Shown piece by piece: positions 23,770-45,378 of a DNA stretch of 64,000 bases. Position 1 is the stretch's first letter. Each line of letters opens with the position of its first letter. This DNA comes from Gambelia wislizenii (taxonomy: Eukaryota > Chordata > Lepidosauria > Squamata > Crotaphytidae): assembly GCA_030847615.1 (NCBI GenBank), contig JAUMIR010000003.1, positions 32,548,501 through 32,612,500 of the forward strand. Direction: 5' to 3'. The notes below the pieces were generated by a model. It was not told the DNA's origin and did no database searches. It saw only the letters and a program-made list of their open reading frames with translations. A program made the translations under genes and the position numbers.

Positions 23770-25337
23770 TGGAAAGTCTCCACACATAGGAGAAACTGTC
23801 ATGTTCAATACCTTTGCTCTCTACACAAACAGAACAATAGAATTGGAGATGGGAAGGCAAGGCTAGTTAGATGCCAATCTTTGCGTATTAATTCGACACA
23901 TTACCAAAATGAAGGAATGGGGTTCATGCATAGACCCACGATTCAGTTTATGGAAGTAAACCTTCAAATCAGTTTGAAGGGAAAATGTTTTCTTAAACAC
24001 TTACTAAAATATTAAAATATTGTCCATCTGTTTAAAACAATTTACCTTTTATGCTGCATTTAAAAATATCAACTAATGCTATTCATACCACTAATAATGT
24101 ATGGTGTCAGTGAAACAGACAGAAAGCCTGGGCAATTATGGGAAGATTGCAGTATGATGAACAGCAATGAGAATAATTTTTCCTGATTTTTGAAAAGTCA
24201 GACTACATATTGCGTATAAATTTCTCCTCATTTGAAGCATTCTTGTTTGGGCTTAAAATTAACACTCCAGAAATCCAGCTCAGCTTTTAACAAACCTCAC
24301 AGCGAACAAAATTTGTGGCTTTCACACTGACACACAAAAAAACATGATATCTCTTTCAGAGGAAATCCCTGCTTTAAAGTTGTCACATTCTTGAGTTTGC
24401 TTTCATGAATTCACTGTGCTTCGCTGAAGCACCTTCATTTTTCACTCAAACGGTGTTTGGAGTGCAAGCTGCCTGCTTACCTGGCAGCTTAGCTCTGCGT
24501 TTGCTGCTTTAAAAGTGTTCCCCTTTGATGCACCTGAGAGAGGAGATGAAATAAAGCTCTACTCATGCAGGATGTCTTTTTGAGCTCCAGGTTAACGACA
24601 GTGACAAATGGCACATCCTAAAGATGCATACACTGCTGTCGGATGATTATGTCAAGCAGCTTATTAAAAGAGGCACTCAAAGTCTCCATCTGTGCAGATG
24701 TTTGTTCCAGTGTCATTTCGGCTAGGAGCAGCATTTGTCTCAAAGCCAACCATATTACACCAGAACATGATGCTCCTAAAAAACAAGATAAGTAAGTGGC
24801 TAGAAGCACAGGTGTGGATCCATTTTGTTCCATGTCAGACATGTCATCTCGACCGCTACTCTGAGCAGATAGAACAATGTTCTGTGTTTGGGTCAAAAGT
24901 CTGAGAAGAACTTAGAATAGAAGCAGGAGGGAGTGGTAGCTGTAATATTTTGCAGTCTTGGGGACAGGACAGAAAAGAGGGCTGAGACTCTGCCCATAGC
25001 ACTCCCCCCACAAAAAAAATAACACACAGAATCACACCAGAGCTTGGAAGTGACATGTTATAGGTAAGGTCACCTCTCATGAGCTAAGTGGTTTTAGTTT
25101 TTGGTTAATGAGGGGATAACAAAGCCACTTCTGGTCACCATTTTGAAAGAGAAACAGAGGGAAAACAAGGTATTTTAGTACACTCAGATTAAGTACAGCC
25201 TGCAGAAGAGGTGGAAGACTAGTTCACTGGCCTAGTGCAATTGTCTCAGTTTACTGTAATGAGTAATGGGACTGTATCATTTTTAAGAAGTAAAGTTTAA
25301 AGCTCTGGGTCAAATGTCCACTAACACACTTATTTGG
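23770..25337. other. Low-repeat non-coding stretch
   Basis: No repeat family recognised. The part 24380-24650 looks constrained in texture (balanced composition, no repeats) and could be conserved non-coding DNA. The short open frames lack domains. Confidence 0.25.
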
Positions 25338-26222
25338 TTGTGTTAATGGGAAAGACACTATTTCCCATTATCTCCCAGCACAGCATCAGGTAAACAAAGG
25401 GTTAACTATGGTCTAGAGAAAGGTAATACCTTTTAGGGTCAGCATCATCACAATGTCACACGTCACAAGGGACACTGACCAGTCAAAGATTCCAGAGTGG
25501 CAAACCTTCGAGATACTTCCAAGACAAGGTAATAAATACTGCCTTGGGGCCACGAGGCAGAGAGAAGAACAAAGAGACTCTGAGATCGGGGAGAACCTCA
25601 TCTCAGGTAGAGAGACAACAAAGGAGCATGCTGGGGCAAGGACCTCATGTCAGTTAGGGGAAGGCTATTTGAGACTGGTCTGAAAACAGACATGTGGCTC
25701 ACAGCTGACCCTCAACTCAACAGACTGAACTTCATGTCAGTGAGTGAGTAGAGCAGGGAATGTATTAGCTAGATTGCGTTAGGGAATTATGTTTCTTTTC
25801 CCACTTGGCTGAATGCTTACTGAATGCTTAACTGTATCTGTAACTTCTATGAATGTACCTGGGAGGGAGAATTACCTGCTTGTTATGAACTCTGCTTAGT
25901 ATAAATAAGCTTTTTCTAATGTTTCTTTAGCTGATGTGTATATGTGCCTTGTTTTGCTCAGTCGTTTCTCTCCTCTTTGGGACAAAAGGGAGGGGGAGGT
26001 AAATCTCTGCAAGTGGTAGGGGGTAGAAAAGGAAACCCCACAGTCTCCCTTTGGACTGTGTTGTAAGGGGGTGTAGAATTCAAAGGCTGGTGGCAGCTAG
26101 AGAAAAGGGAGGCACAATTAAGGGAATTCTCAGGCAGAGGAACCCCGAGATTGCATCTCACAAAGGCAGCAGAGTCCTCAGGGCATGTTCGTAAGCACAC
26201 ATTGAGGCAAAGCTCTATCACA
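25338..26222 (+). mobile_element. Possible solo LTR with a primer-binding-site-like border
   Basis: Starts TGTGTTAATGG and ends ATCACA, directly followed by TGGTGGCAGCAGTG, which has the form of a primer-binding site. A TATA-like TATAAATAAG lies at 25902. A second copy of the end motif (TCTCAGGTGCC...TATCACA) follows near 26250. No gag or pol is seen. Tentative. Confidence 0.35.
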
Positions 26223-26772
26223 TGGTGGCAGCAGTGAAAAAGGGCAGCTTAGGGGTTCTCAGGTGCCAGAAGAATCCCCCAAGCTGTATCACACTGGTTT
26301 TAATCAATGCACGTAGAGGGGTGCACCAAGCCACACCTCTCCCACCATGACTTTTCCCTCATAAAAAGTGATGTGACTGAAGAAGAGAGGTTCCTATTCA
26401 TGGGGAAAGTATCCATGCAAGTGAGAACCCTGCTTGTCCAGCATCCTCACTCACATAGAGAATCTCCATACAAACTGAAGCTGTTCCTCTTCAGACTTGC
26501 TGCTTTTCCTGTAAGGAAAGCAATAAGGAGGGGGACAGGGATAAGTGCTCTCCCTGTTGCGTGTTTATTCTAACCAGGTAAGTAATGCCTGAATGGAACT
26601 ACACATTCACAGACACTTGCACACTTTTGCACTGCACATGAACACTCGGGACAAGACAAAGTATGCTCGTTGTCCTCCCACTCCAGACACATACAAACAC
26701 ACACAGGATGAGATCCTATATCACCACAGCATAATGGAAATAATCAGCAGCAGAGTTCTGCTTCCATTAAAC

Positions 26773-27162
26773 CAGTGGTTCTTAACCTGTGGTCCAGGGA
26801 CCCCCAGGGGGCCACGATGTCCTCACAGGTGATCTGTGAAAGCTTGAAGGCCCTCCTCCTCCCTGCAGTGGAACGGTCACATGACAGGAGCCAAGGCAAA
26901 GGCTGGTTGACTGGTCTGGCCTGTGCATTGCCATTCAATCCACTCCAGCCACAAACTTGCAGGAAGAAACAGGAGAAAAGTCTTTCCCTCCCACCACCAC
27001 CACCTCCAGTGCCTTTGAGGGAAGGTTTATTGGGTGGTATAATTGTGTTATTATCAGGTATTATTGTTAGGGTTTTAAATTTTGAGTCCAAGTCTTGGGG
27101 TTCCATGGCAACAAAAGATATTTAAAGGGGTTCCCTAGTAAAGAAAATGTTAAGAGCCACTG
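26773..27162. mobile_element. hAT-type non-autonomous transposon
   Basis: Left end CAGTGGTTCTTAACCTG and right end GTTAAGAGCCACTG are the classic hAT inverted ends. The open frames inside (on both strands, with Pro/Gly runs) are not genes. An 8-bp target duplication is not clear. Confidence 0.75.
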
Positions 27163-27473
27163 AAATTAGGCAATCCCTATTCTTCATACGACAGTAGCAC
27201 AATGCATAAAGATGACTGCTAAATATGCATGGCTGATACCAAGTTTTGGAATTGTTATACACAATGTGGTATATTGTGTACCACTGTGCCCCATCCACAG
27301 AGATCTCAGGGAAGAAAAATACCCCCCTAGACCCACTGAATATACCTTCTCCAATATATAATGCAATACCTTCATCAAAACAATGGGTTTTAAAGATAAG
27401 TTATGAAGCTAAGGGAAGACAAACTTTAAAAAAAAACAGAAGGCAATTTTTAAACAAGGGACCTTTTTACAGC

Positions 27474-27672
27474 ACACAGTTATAGCACTATGATTTTCCT
27501 TGAACTGCCATGGCAACATCCTATGGAATCCTGGGATTTGCAGCTTAAAGAGTGATATTTAGAATTCTCAACCAGAGAATTCTAGTGCCTCACCAAACTT
27601 CAAATCCAAGGTTTCAGTGGGATGTTGCCATAGCAGTTAAAGTGGGATCATAGCATTATCATTGTACCAGGT
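27474..27672. mobile_element. Palindromic MITE, family B, complete
   Basis: Left arm CAGTTATAGCACTATGATTT...AACTGCCATGGCAAC and right arm GTTGCCATAGCAGTTAAAG...ATCATAGCATTATC are inverted. The inner arms carry GGAATCCTGGGATTTGCAG and the inverse. Confidence 0.7.
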
Positions 27673-28527
27673 TCTCAAGAATGGTTGCTTGATAATCCAA
27701 CAGGCAAAAAAAAACTGGGCCTGGGAAGAAAGGATAGTCAACATGAACCAGGAATTTTTTTAAAAAAAAAATGTTAATGCTGTAGACTAGGCACTGCCAT
27801 GTTTTGTATTATACCTTCTACTAGATTGGGTGCAGGGACATTGTTCATCACACCCAGACAACTACTGTACAGAGGGATGGTTCTCACATCTGTATTCTCC
27901 AGTCAATTCCTCACTGCTTGATTTCTTAATTTGTGCCACATTAGATTAGTCTACATTTTATGCAGAAGAAAGCACTCACAATCAAGAAGTCCTCATACTT
28001 TATTAGCAAACACTCCAAAGGAACACAATTCACTTAAGTGTTCAAAAGACATTTTGATGAGTGGATACACTATTCCTTTAATACATTGATTATATGATAC
28101 AATTTCTACATTAAAACTTATATTGTATTACGTTATCACTCAATCTGAATTCACAGGCAAAACTTTCTTAACATTATTGATGTGTTTGGTAGAAATGATC
28201 ATGATATTTTTAGCTATTAAATGCAAGCCCCACTGGGAAAATTCTACAATGCCAGACTCATTTGGATTCTAAAATATCAGTGCCAGCTCTTAAAGGTGTC
28301 ATGAATGGAGAAGTGCCATACTTGATTGTGTCCGTGATATCCTAAAACTAAATTGGTATAACAATTGATAAAATTGGTAACTTTGTTTAACTAATGACTA
28401 CAGAACTAAAACGTGAAATCTTTTTGGAGCCCTCATCCAGCTTTTTATTAAAGGCATTTCTATGCCGTTTTCTTATGCGCTGATAAATTCCATATACTTC
28501 AAGGCACTTTCCATTCATGAATGTATA
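27673..28527. other. Non-coding DNA downstream of OTOL1
   Basis: AT-rich; no recognised repeat apart from A runs (27752-27771). Confidence 0.3.
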
Positions 28528-28533
28528 TTTATT
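28528..28533 (-). terminator. OTOL1: Candidate OTOL1 poly(A) signal (AATAAA)
   Basis: This is a minus-strand AATAAA, the first one after the OTOL1 stop, about 110 nt downstream. A second AATAAA lies near 28443-28448. The region is AT-rich, so chance occurrence is possible and the true 3' end is unknown. Confidence 0.4.
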
Positions 28534-28644
28534 AGACATATAAATATATGGTCTATGATCTGGATTAGGAAATATGCTTATTTATAATAAACAAGAGAGA
28601 AAGGGGATATTCCCAGATATTTTGCTCAATTCCATATGCCAGAT

Positions 28645-37906
<9,262 letters not shown>

Positions 37907-37935
37907 TTTTGCAGCTGTAGGAAGAAAAGATCAGG
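37907..37935 (-). promoter_or_regulatory. OTOL1: Splice acceptor just upstream of the OTOL1 start codon
   Basis: On the minus strand a pyrimidine tract (TCTTTTCTTCCTACAG) ends in AG at 37916-37915, leaving 8 nt of leader (37914-37907) before the ATG. This is seen directly. I infer a non-coding 5' exon, with the promoter further upstream (higher coordinates), not located here. Confidence 0.7.
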
Positions 37936-37974
37936 AGTGTAAAGCAACCCTAGACTACATTGTGCTGTGTTTGA

Positions 37975-38198
37975 TACTAAACATTCTTGTTATTTTCACT
38001 CAGCTGGAGGGAGAGAAGAGAGGAAGGGGCAGAATCTTGCCCTTTCCTGTAGACCAGGCAAAAGGAAACTGCTGCAGCTTCTGCTAGCTCATGTGTTCTT
38101 TCACATTAATAACATTTGCCATCATGGCTACACTCTAATGTTGTTGGACCATGCATGTCCTGGTTTTCATTCATGAAATGTTGGAGAGTATGAAATCC
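37975..38198 (-). repeat. Partial relative of the 23386 TIR element
   Basis: Ends ATGAAATGTTGGAGAGTATG, the inverse of the left end at 23390-23412, and carries the central CTTGCCCTTTCCTGTAGACC block. Confidence 0.5.
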
Positions 38199-38199
38199 T

Positions 38200-39360
38200 A
38201 ATTCCAGGTTTCCCAGTGTCAGGGACACAGCTTGGTGTCTGAGGGTTCATTCTCAATAAGTACAAATCACCATCTTGGCTCTCAGTGCAAGAAGTCAGAA
38301 TAGGGCAAGTAGCAGTAAGAAGCTCCAATTATCAGGAAGCCCAGAGAAAATGCTAGTTCCAGTCCCATGGTAGCTATTCCTCTGCCCAGTGGGAAACTGA
38401 CATACCACTGGATGTCTTCATCATCTAATCTCCGCTATTCCTCTGCCACAAGGTAAATTTTTCAGCATTGGGTCAGGAAAGGAGGGAAATAATGATGGGT
38501 ATTATGGGTACTTTTTCAAAACTTCTAACCAGTGAGGTTTAAAAGATGTGTTAGCACCCCTAATGAGCCCCCACCTCCAGAAAACACCAACAATTGGCTT
38601 ATTACTAATTTAACTTACTAATTTGGTCTTTCACTGGGAACAGCAGTAAGGTTTCAGAGACGTGCTGAAAGCCATGCATTGCCCAAAGGAAGAAATACTG
38701 ACAAATTCCAAACTATGAGGAAATATGATGTCAAAAGGATATTGCCTCCACCACACACCCAAATGACAGATAATTGATTCCATTGAGCAGATGGTGCATT
38801 CCTTTGTTTGAAGGTTTTGAGCTTCCCTTCCCCAATCACCTAGACATCAAAAGAGGCAGCTCAAGCTTTGTGAATCCCATAATCAGACATTTAAGGCAGT
38901 TTGCAACACATCAGCATCTTCAGACACCTATCTGAAGACCAGGAGCTTTCCTGGAACTCATTGTGCAATCTTTAGAGCTATTGTTTCAACCCATGAAACC
39001 TCCTCTCTCCAGGGCATATTTTTGGTTTAAATACTGGCCGAAAATCATGCCTCATTGCACACATAGCTTATTCTTGGTGACACTACATCACTCTGTGTTA
39101 GCCACTCCAGATTCATCCACCCACTCTGCCAGTTTGCTCAATGACTTCAGGACTACAAGACAGGTGCTGTATCACCCCAGAAATCTCCCTATCTATCCCT
39201 CTGGCAACCTCTCTTCTTCCATTCCTAGTGGTCTTCTGTGAATGCTTTTTGTATGAATGTGTGTGTGCTTGGTGTTATTATTTTTATATCTTTAATAAAT
39301 ATAATTGTTAATTTTTCATTTTGTGTTTGTGTGCATCTGTTCAGAGTTAGTAGGGGTCTC
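38200..39360. other. Non-coding DNA upstream of OTOL1
   Basis: The untranslated 5' exon of OTOL1 may lie here or further up, but no convincing promoter could be picked out by eye. Confidence 0.3.
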
Positions 39361-39600
39361 TCTCTGGCTTTCTGGCTTTTCTTCACAAACGAAGATTCAG
39401 GAAGGACTCATCCCGCGCTTTCTGCAAGCACGCTGATGACTAAAAAGGCCAACCTGAGATAAACAAGTCCGGTTGCAGAAAGCACAGCAGCAGGTCTCCT
39501 TGGGTGATATTTTTGGGTTGTGATTCTTTCTGCATTGTCGTTTCTCTTAAAGACTTGTTCGTCATGAGTTCTCAAATAAGGCTACAGCATTGTGGATAGT
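39361..39600 (-). repeat. LINE 3' end encoding a CCHC-type finger, copy 3
   Basis: Minus-strand translation ends in an intact C-x2-C-x12-H-x3-C finger, then RKRGMSPS and a stop. It keeps CGA at 39540-39538 where the 15291 copy has TGA, but has its own TAA a few codons earlier. Confidence 0.75.
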
Positions 39601-40385
39601 AGGGGTATAGTTGGCATAAAGATCCCCTCTCTGTTGCCCCCTTTTGCATTGCTAAGGTCAAGTTGCTGCTAATTTCCCCAACATATTAGAAACTCAATAT
39701 TTTCTTGAAATTTCCAAGACCTCTTTGGGTAACAGATGTTTCCTCCTTATTAGAACTTCTTTTCATATGAACTTTCCCTTCTTTTAGTGAAATAGGAAGG
39801 GAATGCATGGTTACACTGACTAGTTTTACCAACTTGTTTCAAAGTCAGCAGGGACCCATGCCACACAGTTAACATACCTTAAGCACATCTCAGCTAATTA
39901 AACTTTGCTTTATACTATATGTTTCCTTATGTATAGACTTCCCTTATCTCTAATAAAATTGGCCCACACCTAAGCAGCCAGCTAGGGACAGTTCAAATAT
40001 ATTTTCACACTCTGCTAAGTTACCTAAGCCTTGCTCTTTGTTACACAAGATAAGAAAACTCTTCCATGAGCTAATTAATCGCATGACTACAAACTATCAA
40101 AATATACAGGACTGGAAGCTATAGGGATGGTGCTGTTTGGGGTTTTATTCTTATCAACAGGCCCCAATTATGTTTCCTATAATAATTCCATCCTTTTATC
40201 AGATGAGCCCAGTCCCAAGGCTGCTCAGTTGTATCTATTCAGTCCAGGTTTGGCTGGCTATCTGAGGTCATTGTTCATGTTGTTTTTTTACTTTTACCAT
40301 TCAAAAAAAGGCAAGAGGAGTTTTATATACAAAATGGATCCAGTTCTACACCAAATCAGGATATATATTTTTTTTACTTCAGTTG
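39601..40385. other. Non-coding stretch, no recognised feature
   Basis: Possibly more retroelement tail; not identifiable. Confidence 0.25.
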
Positions 40386-40545
40386 TGGTTGGCGGCTCCC
40401 ATATCAGTGGGCCAAGTTTTAATCCAAACTTTAAAGGAGTTGCCCAAGGTGCTGAACCTATTTTGAGGAGGGGGTTCAGCACCCTGAATAGCTAATTTAA
40501 AGTTCAGATGTAAACCCAGAGCATAGAAGCCATCAGCTGCCACTG
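40386..40545. mobile_element. Foldback MITE, family A, copy
   Basis: GGCGGCTCCCATATCAGTGG faces, inverted, GAAGCCATCAGCTGCC. Inner arms AAGGTGCTGAACC and GGTTCAGCACCCTG surround a short loop near 40465. Confidence 0.7.
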
Positions 40546-40697
40546 TTTCACTCTATGGAACTGTGGCTGTGTCAACAGTAAGCAACAACAAATCCAGGAG
40601 TGCCTCTGGGATCCATTTTGCACATTAGAAAAAGACAAGCCCAGGTTTACTGTTGAATGTACACTCAAACAAAGACAGGAAGCCCTTTTCTAGCTAC

Positions 40698-40832
40698 ACA
40701 GGTATAGTGCCATGATTCCACTTTAATTGCCATGGCTGCCTCCTATGGAATCCTGCATTTTGTAGTTTGGCAAGACTGCAAATCCCAGAATTCCATAAGA
40801 TGGACCCATGGCAGTTAAAATGGAAAGAGCTC
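40698..40832. mobile_element. Palindromic MITE, family B, copy
   Basis: ACTTTAATTGCCATGGCTGC at the left and CCCATGGCAGTTAAAATGG at the right; inner GGAATCCTGCATTTTGTAG with its inverse. Confidence 0.7.
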
Positions 40833-42689
40833 TTGGTTATGCTGTAGATCCAGAGGTGTAGCTCATCCAAGTATTTAGCTACACTTGGTGTCCCCTCGTA
40901 TACTTTTTACAATAAACAAAAGCTCGCAGTGTGGATAACCAACCCTAATGAAATGAATGTGAGAAAAATACAGCAAGGGTTATTTCACAGACTAAGGACT
41001 TTATCAGACCACCCCATTTTAATGTTCTTTTGCTCGACTAAATTGTGTCGTTTTTATGCTGGCAAAAGAAACCCCCATACCAGACCTACCTTTACTGGAA
41101 TTAAAGAGGTTTCCCTGGCAGTAACGGAGCACAAATGGAGCTCCATTTACTTCCAGGTTCCTGTTCTTGGTGATTCTTGCAAGAAGACACTAGCGTGGGA
41201 AATTTAAAAAAAAAAAACACACACACAGTACAACAAAGCACAAAACCACACTTTAAAAGTCCCAAGTACCCAGGGGCGTCATAAAAAGAGTGTCCCATAC
41301 CTGGCTGTCATAATTTCACCCAGAAGTGTTCTGTCATTGACATCACAATGGTGCAAGGATTCAAACAGCGGCAACAAATTGCTATGGGAGATCTATTGAC
41401 AGCTTGGGCCAACAATTAAAAAAACGGCTTTTTAACAAGATATGATCGTGAAAGGGTGACTTTTCCTATTATTTCCATTTTAGTAGCTAAATTTATAGGT
41501 CTATCCTTTCTTTTTCTTTTTTTTAACAAGGTGAGGATAGCTGGTGAGGCAGGCTTATCTGTTTTCCCCTTTTTTTCTGTTTTGCTGTTCATGCATCCAC
41601 AGTAAGGGATTCTGTAGGCAGCTAGTATTTGCCTTGTCTGTTGTAGTCAAGCACACACCATTACAGTAGGAATATCTAGGACAGAATCCCATTCTTTCTC
41701 AGCTCCGTCTTTATTGCATTGTTTATTGCAAACATGTTGCTGCAACCCAGTGCTGAAAAGTCTGTGTTTCTCTAGCCTTCCTTCACCATCCCAGTGCCAC
41801 CCAATGCCAATGAAGCTACACAACAGCCAACTAGACAGAGGACAAGAGAGAAAAGGAGGGCTGGATTATGTAAAACTACTTTGTAAAAAGGATCTTCTTT
41901 ATCAGAGGCTTTGTTAACTGAGGTGTGCCTGTAATATGGAGGCCAGAGAGCTTTTTCTCCCTATTTTTGGCATCAGAGCAAGGTCAAAGTGCTATTGAGA
42001 GCAACAGTAGGCAGCATCACAGAATCAGAAAGGTGATGCTCCAGCCCCTGCAGGAAATGATTCAAGCTGCCAGGCAGTGACACTTCCTGTAGCAGCTACA
42101 GCATCTCGGTCACTGCTGCAGTCTATACACTGAATTTGTAATCTAAAAGAACAGAATTTCCCCCAAACTCTAGTTCTGCATCTCTGAATCTCTGAATTGT
42201 GTGCTCCTTTCTCTCACAATGCAGGACTGGTCTTCAGAGATAAGTGCAGACAGATAAAGTTACTATGTTTGACTACAGTTGCTCGGAGAACAGATCCAAG
42301 GAGCTGACCCAAGGTTAGATTAAAGTGGTTGGGGCCCAGGAACAGTTCCAAGATAGGCCCCCTTTTGTGTACACATGTGAGCTATTCTACGAATGGTGGC
42401 ACAAAGAAATGATTAATTAATATAAAAAATACAATAGACAGCAGCACAAAAATCTTCCTTCATGTACTCATTTTCAGCTTTGCAGCTTCTGTGACTAATA
42501 GTCTGTTACTCAAGGACCATACTCAAGGACTTTCCAGAAGTCCTGGGAAGACTGGGGAGGTAACAGGGGAAGAAGAAGCAAGCAGCACCTTTTCCCTTCA
42601 GCACTGGATCCCATAGCCTGTGAAGGACCCAGAGGCAATTGCATCAATTGAACCCATTGATAATTTAGCCCTGAGCTGACTGCATTGTG
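40833..42689. other. Non-coding stretch, no recognised feature
   Basis: Several open frames of 60-90 codons without domains; a short CA run near 41217-41228. Confidence 0.3.
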
Positions 42690-43435
42690 AGTTGGGCATG
42701 TTGTTGTTGTTTCTCACCAGCCTCTCCCCATGGATCAAGGTGAGGAACAACAGAGTTATACAGAACAACTAATATCAATTAAAATAGATATCAGTTAAAA
42801 AATACATAAACCCATTAAAACACATAATATCAATTTAAAGGAACAAATAAAAACCAATATATATTAAAACAGTTTAAAATTCATTATTTAAAAATTATCT
42901 GGATAGGCCCACTGGGAAAGACTGGTCTTCAATGTTATTTTAAATTCAGACAGTGTATTCAACTGTTGAATCTCTTCCGGCAGGCCGGTCTAGGGGCAGC
43001 AGAAGAAAGATTCCTTTAGGTGACACTTGCTAGCCTAGTCCTGGTTGACTGAAGTAAATGTCCTCCAGAGGACCTGAGTGTACCAGGTGGCTTATATGGG
43101 AGAAGGCCATCCCATAGGTAACCTGGACCCAAGCTATATAGGGTTTTAAAAACCAACACTTTGTACCTTGCCCAGAAACTAATTATCAGCCAGTGGAATG
43201 ATTTTAATATTGGTGTAATGTGCTCACTCCTGGATGCACATGTAACCAATCTGGCTGCCATATTTTGAACTAATTGGAGTTTCTGAACTTGGTACAGAGG
43301 TAGCCCAATGTACAGCACATTGTTTGAGGTTACCAGTGCATGCACTACCATCCTCCAACTCTAGGAAGGGACATAGCTGGCATATCACCCAAAGCTGATA
43401 AAAGGCACTCCTAGCCGTTGCATCTATCTGCACGG
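42690..43435 (-). pseudogene. L2-type LINE ORF2 C-terminus and 3' end
   Basis: Minus-strand frames give the typical block after the RT domain: GLPLYQVQKLQLVQNMAARLV, HITPILKSFHWL, YKVLVFKTLYSLGP, then the 3' UTR and AT-rich tail. Truncated, with the DYCNALY stretch reduced to NNVLYIGLP. The same block appears in plus orientation at 63100-63900. Confidence 0.75.
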
Positions 43436-43440
43436 TCATT

Positions 43441-43605
43441 TGGATATGGGAGTGTGGGGGGGTCTCCTTCTTTGGAGGTTTTTACTCATAAACAGAGGCT
43501 GGATGGCCATCTGTCAGGTGTGCTTTGATTGTGTATTCCTACATGGCAGGGGGTTGGGCTAGATGGCCTTTGTGATCTCTTCCAACTCTATGATTCTATA
43601 TAATA
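43441..43605 (+). repeat. CR1 LINE 3' end fragment
   Basis: GGTCTCCTTCTTTGGAGG to CCAACTCTATGATTCTAT. Confidence 0.8.
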
Positions 43606-44403
43606 TCCATAGAGAAAAAGTCTAGTGTGACCTACAGGCTAACAAGTTTTCTTTGGCGTAAGTTTTCATAGATTTCAGCCCACTTCAAAATGTGCCTAAT
43701 AAATAATATTAACCAGTCACTCATTCCTTAATATTTCAGATCTTTGTTAACTTTGCCCATTTGAAATTCCAGAACTTATTTTACAAGCAGACAGAAAGAT
43801 CATGACCAGTATCCAGCTTGATGAAATTTGTCCTCTGCAACATTACTAATAACAACTTTAATAAAACTTGAAAAAAAGCATCTGGTTTCTAAGGCTGAGT
43901 GAGCAAGAACATTCAGCATAGCTGAAGTATATTCACAGTAGTTCATTCAGAGGACTGCAAAGATGAATCCCCGTCAGAGATAATTCCATAATGACTATAA
44001 AGTCAAGCACAATTACACACATTGAAAGGTTTTTAATAGGAAGGAATAAATGGAAGCAAAATTATGCACTTGTTTCCCAATGCATTAGGAATGTAGAGTC
44101 TTCTCTGGATCATGGCTTATTCTACATTTTCCTAAAGTTTCAAATAAATTTGCCCCTTATGGAGGTCATTCATTCAGGAAAGGCAGTGAAAGGGTTAAAA
44201 ATTGTTTCACAGGCCTCTTTTGAAAAATAAGATCCCCCCTGCAACTCAATATTTTCACCCACTGTATACGACTGCCAACAGTCAGTCACCCAACCTATTT
44301 CACACAACCTATTGACAACCTGCTCAGGTAGAGGTTCATACATTGCATGGAAACTTCTAGGTTTAAACTGCAAGGGTTGAACCTTCTTATATATTCAGTG
44401 ATA

Positions 44404-44582
44404 GATGTGAGCTTCCAAGGAACTCTTTCTGGGTTTCAGTTTGAATTTTAAAGGAGCTATCCAATGTGTTGTTCCTATATGGTGGACAGGCTTCAGCATC
44501 ACAGGTAGCTTCTTTAAGATCGGGACCAAAACCCAGAGTACATTACATTCCTCACTGACGTGGAAGCCACTAATCGCCACAC
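44404..44582. mobile_element. Foldback MITE, family A, copy
   Basis: TGAGCTTCCAAGGAACTC at the left; CTGACGTGGAAGCCACTAA at the right; inner TTTCTGGGTTTCAGTTTG and CAAAACCCAGAGT are inverted. Confidence 0.7.
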
Positions 44583-44821
44583 CCGAGAGAGAGTGGATAT
44601 GAGGGAGGACCCTGATGCTCACTCTGACAAGGCTCCCTCATGGCTGCACCTTCACTGTTAGAAAGAAAGGGCCCTTGTGCTTCTACCGTTGTATGTGTAT
44701 AGGAATCCTTTGCATTCATTTGCCCAACCTGTCCCAATTGGTCATGGTGAGTAGGAATAGCAGAGGTTGGGGTCCAACGCGTTTAGAAGTCAGCTGCCTG
44801 CAGAAAGCTGTTGTAAGTGAT

Positions 44822-45189
44822 TGAGACTGGAATGCCTTTTGAGGAGTGGCTTAAGGAGCTGGACATGTTTATTCTGGAGAAGAGAAGGTTAAGAGGGGAC
44901 ATGATAGCCATGTTTAAATATTTGAAGCGATGTCATACTGAGGATGGAGCAGGCGTTCAAACTACAGGAAAAGAGATTCCACCTAAACATTAGGAAAAAC
45001 TTCCTGACAGTAAGAGCTGTTCGGAAGTGGAATACACTGCCTCATAGTGTGGTGGAGTCTCCTTCTTTGCAGGCTTTTAAACAGAGGCTGGATGGCCATC
45101 TGTCGGGAATGCTTTGATTGTGTATTCCTGCATGGCAGGGGGTTGGACTGGATGGCCCTTGAGGTTTCTTCCAACTCTATGATTCTATG
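44822..45189 (+). repeat. CR1 LINE 3' end
   Basis: GAGACTGGAATGCCTTTTGAGG to CCAACTCTATGATTCTATGA. It lacks a segment present at 9120-9180 (GAGACTAGGACACAGAGC). Confidence 0.85.
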
Positions 45190-45378
45190 ACAAGCTAGAG
45201 ACTTAGGTTTTCCTTGGTTTTTTTTCTAGGCTGTGAGGCCATGTTCTGGAAGAGTTATTCCTCTTTGGCATAAGTTTAGGAATAAACTCTTCCAGAACTC
45301 TGCCTCACAGCCCACAAAAAAACCACGGAAAACCTATGGATGCCAGCCATGAAAGCTTCAACTTCACAAGCTAGAGAC
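45190..45378. mobile_element. Hairpin insert flanked by 13-bp direct repeats
   Basis: ACAAGCTAGAGAC occurs at 45190-45202 and again at 45366-45378. Between them, 45205-45335 is a long hairpin: AGGTTTTCC...GTTCTGGAAGAGTTATTCCT pairs with AGGAATAAACTCTTCCAGAAC...GGAAAACCT. Confidence 0.7.

Noticed and set aside
23332..23808. 158-codon minus-strand frame with hydrophobic stretches
   Set aside because: Lies across the TIR element at 23386-23767; hydrophobicity comes from T-rich sequence.
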